From Candidatus Cloacimonadota bacterium (GTDB lineage: Bacteria; Cloacimonadota; Cloacimonadia; Cloacimonadales; TCS61), in the NCBI GenBank assembly GCA_030667725.1, contig DAOUVH010000018.1, forward strand, positions 1 to 10,601: a DNA stretch of 10,601 nucleotides, given 5' to 3'. The position numbers were made by a program, and so were the translations under genes. How positions within the stretch are numbered: the first letter of the stretch is position 1; each line of letters starts with the position of its first letter. The notes below the pieces were generated by a model. It worked only from the letters and a program-made list of their open reading frames with translations, was not told the origin of the DNA and did no database searches. This document shows positions 5,749-10,601 of this stretch, in pieces.

Positions 5749-6202
5749 ATCTTTTGCTTTTAAAAAAATCCTTCATCAAATTGGAACATTCTGCTTCACA
5801 AATCCCGGATACTAATTCAGGATTATGATTGAAATTTTTATCTAACAATGAATTATAAATAGAACCTGCGACTCCTGCTTTTTCATCATAGCAGCCAAAG
5901 ACGACCTTTCCAATCCGTGACCAGATAATAATTCCAGCACACATCAAACAAGGCTCAACAGTTACATAAAGAGAATAATCATTTAAAAACTTCTCACCAT
6001 TCGCAATAACTTCTTCAATAACAAGTTTCTCAGCGTGAGCTAATCCATTACTCATAGCATTTGTTCGGTTATGTGCAGAAGTGATCAATTTGTTATTTTT
6101 AACTAATATAGCACCGATCGGCACCTCATTTTCCTGAAATGCCGATCTTGCTTCATCTATTGCGAACTTCATCCAGTATTCATCTGGATATTTATTGTTC
6201 AT
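5747..6202 (-). CDS. tadA: tRNA-specific adenosine deaminase
   Basis: This zinc enzyme converts adenosine-34 to inosine in tRNA-Arg(ACG), letting one tRNA read several codons. The 151-residue product has the deaminase motifs in order: EVPIGAILV (26-34), HNR (44-46), HAE (56-58, zinc ligand His56 and proton-shuttle Glu58) and PCLMC (84-88, zinc ligands Cys85 and Cys88). It ends with the TadA-type KVVFGCYDEKAGVAGS region, an ELVSGI segment and a basic FFKSKR tail. The residues before and after HAE (LAHAEK) differ from the usual TAHAEI, the only oddity. The ATG directly abuts the TAA of hflC and no clear Shine-Dalgarno precedes it, so translation probably restarts after hflC. It is the last member of the tightly packed run. 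Confidence 0.93.
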   Translation of the reverse strand: MNNKYPDEYWMKFAIDEARSAFQENEVPIGAILVKNNKLITSAHNRTNAMSNGLAHAEKLVIEEVIANGEKFLNDYSLYVTVEPCLMCAGIIIWSRIGKVVFGCYDEKAGVAGSIYNSLLDKNFNHNPELVSGICEAECSNLMKDFFKSKR

Positions 6203-7135
6203 TTATTTCATTGTCTTAAGAAACTTAAAGTATTCACTGTCGGTAGTCAAAATGAGTGTATTCTTATTATCAATTGTTTTTTCATAAGTTTCTAAAGTTT
6301 TAAGGAATTCATAGAATTCAGGATCTCTATTGTAAGCATTTGCATAAATACTGATAGCCTCCGCATCTGCTTTACCTTTGATCTCTTGAGCTTTCTGATA
6401 CGCTTCAGATTGAATTTGATCTAACTCTCTCTGCATTTTACCCAATATCTCGGAAGAATTACCCTTTCCTTCTGACAGATATTTTTCTGCAATCTTATTC
6501 CTTTCAGAGATCATTCTCTCAAATACTTTCCCTTGAACTTCCTGATTATAATTCAATCTCTTTATCCGAACATCGATCAAATTGATTCCATATTCTGCAA
6601 CTTTAACCTTTGAAAGTGCAAAGATAGAATCTGCAATAGCCTGACGACCATTAATGATATTTTCCAGGATCTCATCAGCCAATTTACTATCTGTATATTC
6701 GGAAGTAAACGTCATTTCTCTATTGGAACTTCTTACGATTTCCAGTAATTTATTGGAACTAATTACATCACGTGTTGTTCCACTGATAATGTCATCCAAT
6801 CTACCATGTGCACTGCTCTCATAACGAGTAGTCTCATAAAACTTCAACGGATCAACGATCTGCCAGCGAGAGAAAGTATCGATCCAAATATATCGTTTAT
6901 CCGATGTTGGAATTTGTTTCGCTTCTCCATCCCATTCCAATATTCGTTTATCAAAATAATGCACTTTTTGAATGAATGGTATCTTAATACGTAATCCCGC
7001 AGTTGTTATCGCATCACCAACCGGTTTACCAAACTGAGTTATGATCACCTGCTGTCTTTCATCTATAACATAAAAGGCATTTAATAGTATGATAAGTGCA
7101 ATGAAAATTAGTATATAGTTTAATTTCAGTTTCAT
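6203..7135 (-). CDS. hflC: HflC, SPFH/prohibitin-family protease modulator
   Basis: HflC forms with HflK a large inner-membrane complex around the AAA+ protease FtsH, with its SPFH domain facing the periplasm. The 310-residue product has an N-terminal membrane anchor (about 6-22) followed by FYVIDERQQVIITQFGKP, the start of the SPFH domain. Next come the family hallmark SRWQIVDPLKFYETTR and an Ala/Glu/Lys-rich coiled coil from about 205, with the segments IAEKYLSEGKG and QEIKGKADAEAISIYANAYNRDPEFYEFLKTLE that are diagnostic for HflC. The start is ATG 7135: AAGGAGG lies 8 bases upstream inside the end of hflK, whereas the TTG at 7156 overlaps that site. One base separates it from the hflK stop. 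No ftsH is in the window. Confidence 0.93.
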   Translation of the reverse strand: MKLKLNYILIFIALIILLNAFYVIDERQQVIITQFGKPVGDAITTAGLRIKIPFIQKVHYFDKRILEWDGEAKQIPTSDKRYIWIDTFSRWQIVDPLKFYETTRYESSAHGRLDDIISGTTRDVISSNKLLEIVRSSNREMTFTSEYTDSKLADEILENIINGRQAIADSIFALSKVKVAEYGINLIDVRIKRLNYNQEVQGKVFERMISERNKIAEKYLSEGKGNSSEILGKMQRELDQIQSEAYQKAQEIKGKADAEAISIYANAYNRDPEFYEFLKTLETYEKTIDNKNTLILTTDSEYFKFLKTMK

Positions 7136-7136
7136 T

Positions 7137-8105
7137 TTATTTACCTCCTTGTCCAAGATTTAAGAGAGGTAGTACATTATTCGCTTTATCATCAATAATG
7201 TACTTCTTTTCAACCTTTGGCAGAACTTTCTCCATCATCTCCAGATAGAGTCTTTTCTTTGTTACCGTTTTGGAATAACGATATGTATTGTACATCTGGA
7301 TAAATCGATTAGCATCACCATTAGCTCTATTAACTCTATTTACAGCAAATCCTTCAGCTTCTTCAATGGTTCTTTTCGCCTTTCCTTCTGCTTCCGGGAT
7401 CACTTGATTATATTTTTGCCAAGCTTCATTAATGATCCTTTCTTTTTCCTGTTTTGCAGAGTTCACATTATTAAAAGCAGGTTGAACTGCTTCTGGAGGA
7501 TTAACATTCTGCAGATTGATCGTGACGATTTCTAATCCTGCTTCATAGATATCGAGTTGTTCCTGAAGCATTTGCTGAGATTTATCTGCAATCTCTTTTC
7601 TATTAAGTACAATAACTTCATCAACACTACGATCTCCAACAACTTCCCGGATCACAGACTCTGATACATCCCGCATAGTCTCTTCTACATTTCTAACTTT
7701 AAACATATACTTCACAGGATCTTTTATCCTGTATTGAACGATCCATTCCACATCAGCAATATTCAGATCACCAGTAAGCATAATTGCTTCATGGTTATAA
7801 CTTTGAGCTGAATATTTTGTACGTACTCCCGCTTGCAGAGTTCTAAATCCGAACTCTTCCTTAAATACAAGTTTAACTTTAACTTTTGTAAGTTTATCTA
7901 CACCAAATGGGATCTTGAAATGCAACCCCGGTTGTGTAGTTGAAAGGTATTTTCCAAACCTCTGGATAACACCTACTTCTTCCGGATTCACAGTATATAA
8001 ACCCGTTGCAATAAAAATCACTACCGCCAGAATAATCACTCCAGTAATTATCTTTTTCTTCGGTAATTTGATCTGCTTAATGTTGATCTCCTCGATTTTC
8101 GGCAT
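7137..8105 (-). CDS. hflK: HflK, SPFH/prohibitin-family protease modulator
   Basis: This is the partner of HflC in the membrane assembly that controls FtsH access to membrane proteins. The 322-residue product has a short cytoplasmic segment, one transmembrane helix (about 18-37) and the SPFH domain opening TVNPEEVGVIQRFGKY. It continues with QPGLHFKIPF, LTGDLNIADVEWIVQYRIKDP, ESVIREVVGDRSVDEV and NVNPPEAVQPAFNNVNSAKQ. The coiled coil then follows (IINEAWQKYNQVIPEAEGKA) and the HflK-type ending YSKTVTKKRLYLEMMEKVL. The order hflK-hflC is the usual one. Its N-terminus lacks the long Gly-rich stretch of the E. coli protein. AAGGAG precedes the ATG by 5 bases. Only 9 bases separate it from the upstream sugar epimerase gene, so the two are almost certainly on one transcript. 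Confidence 0.93.
   Translation of the reverse strand: MPKIEEINIKQIKLPKKKIITGVIILAVVIFIATGLYTVNPEEVGVIQRFGKYLSTTQPGLHFKIPFGVDKLTKVKVKLVFKEEFGFRTLQAGVRTKYSAQSYNHEAIMLTGDLNIADVEWIVQYRIKDPVKYMFKVRNVEETMRDVSESVIREVVGDRSVDEVIVLNRKEIADKSQQMLQEQLDIYEAGLEIVTINLQNVNPPEAVQPAFNNVNSAKQEKERIINEAWQKYNQVIPEAEGKAKRTIEEAEGFAVNRVNRANGDANRFIQMYNTYRYSKTVTKKRLYLEMMEKVLPKVEKKYIIDDKANNVLPLLNLGQGGK
7144..7150 (-). promoter_or_regulatory. Ribosome binding site that decides the hflC start
   Basis: A full AAGGAGG on the minus strand overlaps the last codons of hflK and lies 8 bases from ATG 7135. It rules out the upstream TTG at 7156, which would place the start before this site. Confidence 0.85.
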
Positions 8106-8114
8106 ACAATCTCC

Positions 8115-9047
8115 TTATTTTTTCTTCATGAAAAAATCTATTGTTTCCTTTACACCATCAGACAAAGAGTATTTTGGTTCCCAACCAAATTCATTCTTTG
8201 CCTTATTAATATTCAAACAACTTCTCCTTATATCTCCGGGTCTCGCTCCCTCTCGGATAGGTTCTATTTGTGTATTCATCTGTAAAGCAATTTCTCGATA
8301 TAGCTGTCCTGTTGTTGTTTCTAATCCGGTACCGATATTAAACGCATCAAGCTCACCTCTATCTAATGCCAGCACATTGGCATTAACGATATCTCTCACA
8401 AAAACGTAATCACGGATCATTCCGTCTGGTTCTTCATCAAAAGCATAGAGATATGTTTTTTTATTGTCTCTGAAATTTGTAATAAAAATGGAAACTACTC
8501 CAGCTTCTCCATGAGGAATTTGACGTGGCCCGAATACATTTGCATATCTTAGAACCGTATATTTCAAACCATATTGATGATTGTAAAAATACAAATATTT
8601 TTCCGAAACATATTTATGAATTGCATAAGGTGAAAGCGGTTTTGGATCATAATTTTCTGTTGTTGGATATTCTTCTGCTTCACCATAAACAGCACCACCG
8701 GAAGAAATGAATATCACCTTTTTTACTTTGTATTTAACGCAATTCTGCAGAATATTCAAAAAACCAATTGCGTTAACTTCTGCATCAAGTTCGGGTTCTT
8801 TAACCGATACAGGAACGCTGATCTGAGCAGCATGGTGATTCACAATCTCCGGTTTTTCATCATTAAATATCTGTTCCAGTTTTTTGGAGCGAATATCCAT
8901 CTCATAAAATTTTGCTTTTGGGTTCACATTATGCTTAAAACCAGATGATAAATTATCAACAACCACAACTTCATGACCAAGTTCAATATATTTATCTACA
9001 ATATGGGAAGCAATAAATCCAGCTCCACCAGTTACTAATATTTTCAT
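8115..9047 (-). CDS. NAD-dependent nucleotide-sugar epimerase, UDP-glucose 4-epimerase type
   Basis: This is an extended short-chain dehydrogenase/reductase that inverts a sugar hydroxyl on a nucleotide sugar. The 310 residues show the NAD-binding GGAGFIAS loop (7-14), Asp31 at the end of the second strand for the adenosine ribose, and HHAAQISVPVS (71-81). Catalytic Ser115/Ser116 lie in ISSGGAVYG and the catalytic pair Tyr141-x-x-x-Lys145 in SPYAIHKY. The family motifs RYANVFGPRQ (167-176) and RDYVFVRDI follow. This is the short GalE-like type common in surface-polysaccharide clusters. The neighbouring UDP-sugar dehydrogenase suggests that the substrate may be UDP-GlcNAc or its uronic acid, but the sequence does not settle this. 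AGGAAGG overlaps the stop of the NusG-like gene and serves this ATG. Confidence 0.87.
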   Translation of the reverse strand: MKILVTGGAGFIASHIVDKYIELGHEVVVVDNLSSGFKHNVNPKAKFYEMDIRSKKLEQIFNDEKPEIVNHHAAQISVPVSVKEPELDAEVNAIGFLNILQNCVKYKVKKVIFISSGGAVYGEAEEYPTTENYDPKPLSPYAIHKYVSEKYLYFYNHQYGLKYTVLRYANVFGPRQIPHGEAGVVSIFITNFRDNKKTYLYAFDEEPDGMIRDYVFVRDIVNANVLALDRGELDAFNIGTGLETTTGQLYREIALQMNTQIEPIREGARPGDIRRSCLNINKAKNEFGWEPKYSLSDGVKETIDFFMKKK

Positions 9048-9056
9048 TTAACCTTC

Positions 9057-9605
9057 CTATCGTATCACTTTTATTTGATCTGCTCTGGCTGAAACTGAAA
9101 CTGCCTGTCGCAACAAAGTTACTTGCAAAATTACTTCTTTCACATCTTTCTGATCTTTCACATAGCCAATAAGTCCTGCAAATGGTCCTTTTGTAATTTC
9201 AACTTTTGTTCCTTTCTCCAAGAATTTTGCTCTTGTAAATTCAACACCTAATTCACGTCCGGAATGAATCTGCTTTAAATCACCAACAAGTTCCATCTGA
9301 TTCAGTACAGGAAGCCAATAAGCCGCATAACCAGTGATCGTAAGTTGCATTTTCCCCTCATGAGAACATTTGATAAAAACATAACCCGGAAACATTGGTT
9401 TCGTAAATTTTATCTTCCTATTTTTATAAACACGTATGCTGTCAATCAAAGGGAGATAATAATTGATCTCATATTGTAAAGAATATTCGGCAATTTTTTT
9501 TTCGCATCGTGGCTTTGTATGAACAACAAACCATTTCAGATCACCTTTACCAGGATTTAAATCCCCAAAGAGTTCTTCAATTTCAACCGGTTTATTAGTA
9601 GCCAT
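9057..9605 (-). CDS. NusG/RfaH-like transcription elongation factor
   Basis: The 182-residue protein has a 23-residue leader. An NGN domain follows at about 24-118, with WFVVHTKPRCEKKIAE and the hallmark KPMFPGYVFI at 69-78. A KOW domain at about 130-182 contains KGTKVEITKGPFAGLIGYV. NusG-family proteins bind RNA polymerase through the NGN domain; specialised paralogues such as RfaH and UpxY act on long polysaccharide operons. Its place between two nucleotide-sugar genes, away from secE and ribosomal-protein genes, points to such a specialised role rather than housekeeping NusG. The only possible start is ATG 9605: a stop codon lies three codons upstream in frame and no other start codon precedes the NGN domain. 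No ribosome site lies at normal distance from that ATG; a stable hairpin stands there instead. Confidence 0.88.
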   Translation of the reverse strand: MATNKPVEIEELFGDLNPGKGDLKWFVVHTKPRCEKKIAEYSLQYEINYYLPLIDSIRVYKNRKIKFTKPMFPGYVFIKCSHEGKMQLTITGYAAYWLPVLNQMELVGDLKQIHSGRELGVEFTRAKFLEKGTKVEITKGPFAGLIGYVKDQKDVKEVILQVTLLRQAVSVSARADQIKVIR

Positions 9606-9613
9606 AAATTAAT

Positions 9614-9633
9614 GGGGACTCCGAAGTGTCCCC
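9614..9633 (-). promoter_or_regulatory. UUCG-capped hairpin in front of the NusG-like gene
   Basis: On the minus strand GGGGAC-A-C-TTCG-G-A-GTCCCC folds into a 6-bp stem, one A-A mismatch and a C-G pair closing a UUCG tetraloop, an unusually stable RNA cap. It lies in the 38-base gap after the dehydrogenase stop and ends 8 bases before the ATG of the NusG-like gene. No T run follows, so it is not an ordinary terminator. GGAA (9634-9637) immediately precedes the stem. Confidence 0.7.
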
Positions 9634-9643
9634 TTCCATAAAG

Positions 9644-10601
9644 TTACATTCTAACCAAATTATCAGCTTTCTTGCCATTGCAGGCAAATCTTGTATCAAG
9701 AACAAGTTTGGAACGAGTAACAATATCATCATAGTCATAAGCCGTATGATCCGTTACAATGATCACAGCATCGTAATCTTCAATATTATCTAAACTTACT
9801 GATTTGTAATGTTTGTTATTAAGTTCATTATGGAAAGTTGGAACATGAGGATCATTATAATCAAACTGAGAACCGTTCTTTTCCAATAATACTATAAGAT
9901 CCTGAGTTGGTGATTCACGCATATCTTCAATATCTTTTTTATATGCTGCACCTAACAGGAGGATCTTTGATTTTGATAAAGCAAGTCCTTTTTCATTAAG
10001 AAGCTTCATTAATTTTGTAATAACAAATTGCGGCATTTCATTATTAATCTCGCCTGCCAGTTCAATAAGTCTGGTATGATAGCCATACTCTCTAGCTTTC
10101 CAAGTTAAATAGAATGGATCCAATGGAATACAGTGTCCACCGATACCAGGTCCAGGATAGAATGCCATGAAACCGTAAGGTTTGGTTTTTGCTGCTTCAA
10201 TCACTTCCCAAACATCAATATTCATCTTCTCACAAAGAATTGTCATCTCGTTTGCTAAAGCAATATTAATATTTCTAAAAGTATTTTCATAGATCTTTTC
10301 CATCTCTGCGATAGCCGGTGTAGAAACAAGATGGATTGGAGCATCTAAAATTGAATTGTAGAAAACTTCTGAAATTTTATTACAATTTGTTGTCATACCA
10401 CCAACAACTTTAGGCGTATTATTTGTTTTGTAATCTTTGTTGCCAGGATCAACACGTTCAGGTGAGAATGCCACAAAGATATCCTCTCCAACCGTAAAAC
10501 CTTTTTCTTCGAATGCAGGTGCGACGATCTCTTCAGTTGTACCAGGATAAGTTGTACTTTCCAATATTACAAGAGTCCCTGTTGAAACATTTTCTGCAAG
10601 G
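9644..10601 (-). CDS. UDP-N-acetyl-sugar 6-dehydrogenase (WbpA/WecC-like), 5' end outside the window
   Basis: The frame stays open to the right edge, so the N-terminal NAD-binding part is missing and 318 residues are visible. They start LAENVSTGTLVILESTTYPG. The UDP-glucose/GDP-mannose dehydrogenase family signs are AFSPERVDPGN, the central helix EKIYENTFRNINIALANE, the catalytic-cysteine loop GPGIGGHCIPLDP (Cys about residue 157 of the fragment) and the C-terminal UDP-binding domain with KKDIEDMRESPT and DYDAVIIVTDHTAY. The enzyme oxidises the 6-hydroxyl of a UDP-sugar to the uronic acid in two NAD-dependent steps. The SPERVDPGN form and GGHCIPLDPFYL loop favour UDP-GlcNAc-type substrates (WbpA) over UDP-glucose. 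An internal TTG that could look like a start is inside the conserved domain and is not the true start. Confidence 0.9.
   Translation of the reverse strand, partial: LAENVSTGTLVILESTTYPGTTEEIVAPAFEEKGFTVGEDIFVAFSPERVDPGNKDYKTNNTPKVVGGMTTNCNKISEVFYNSILDAPIHLVSTPAIAEMEKIYENTFRNINIALANEMTILCEKMNIDVWEVIEAAKTKPYGFMAFYPGPGIGGHCIPLDPFYLTWKAREYGYHTRLIELAGEINNEMPQFVITKLMKLLNEKGLALSKSKILLLGAAYKKDIEDMRESPTQDLIVLLEKNGSQFDYNDPHVPTFHNELNNKHYKSVSLDNIEDYDAVIIVTDHTAYDYDDIVTRSKLVLDTRFACNGKKADNLVRM

Noticed and set aside
7136..7156. Longer hflC start at TTG 7156
   Set aside because: It overlaps the AAGGAGG that serves ATG 7135, and the added residues are just the hflK end read in another frame.
7915..8409. A 164-codon plus-strand open frame opposite the start of hflK and the end of the epimerase gene
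   Set aside because: It lies antisense to two well-supported conserved genes and its translation resembles no protein family.

Overview
The window looks like chromosome from an AT-rich, Gram-negative-type (two-membrane) bacterium. It encodes a TolC-type outer-membrane protein, a lipobox lipoprotein, an ECF sigma/anti-sigma pair and nucleotide-sugar enzymes for surface polysaccharide. The overall flavour (AmmeMemoRadiSam protein A, four-helix-bundle S23-type protein, tRNA with encoded CCA) would fit an anaerobic lineage such as Cloacimonadota. That placement is an impression from protein style and was not tested.

Layout. Bases 1-192 are the last 63 codons of an AMMECR1-domain gene (+), followed by a strong bidirectional hairpin terminator at 290-325. 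From 2688 down to 349 runs a three-gene minus-strand operon: an ECF sigma factor, a one-TM protein overlapping it (probable anti-sigma factor) and a secreted protein with three PDZ domains and no protease domain. This has the shape of an envelope-stress module. A lone TolC-family gene (+, 2925-4160) converges on a tryptophan-rich lipoprotein gene (-, 4227-4874), with a hairpin terminator between them.

Bases 4875-5746 are mostly non-coding. They hold a probable lipoprotein promoter, a run of small hairpins, tRNA-Ser(CGA) and a small four-helix-bundle protein gene. Three blocks of degenerate 7-bp repeats lie here: one beyond the hairpins, and two that directly flank the four-helix-bundle gene.

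From the right edge to 5747 lies a tight minus-strand run: nucleotide-sugar 6-dehydrogenase (5' end outside the window), NusG/RfaH-like factor, NAD-dependent sugar epimerase, hflK, hflC and tadA, with gaps of 38, 9, 9, 1 and 0 bases. The first three suggest uronic-acid-type nucleotide-sugar synthesis under a specialised elongation factor. HflK/HflC are inner-membrane SPFH proteins that normally work with FtsH, and TadA makes inosine-34 in tRNA. So polysaccharide and housekeeping genes appear to share one transcript.

Most notable are the period-7 repeat blocks around the four-helix gene, a UUCG hairpin between the only Shine-Dalgarno-like sequence and the start codon of the NusG-like gene, a pair of hairpins with a compensatory base-pair change downstream of the tRNA, and the sigma/anti-sigma/triple-PDZ operon.
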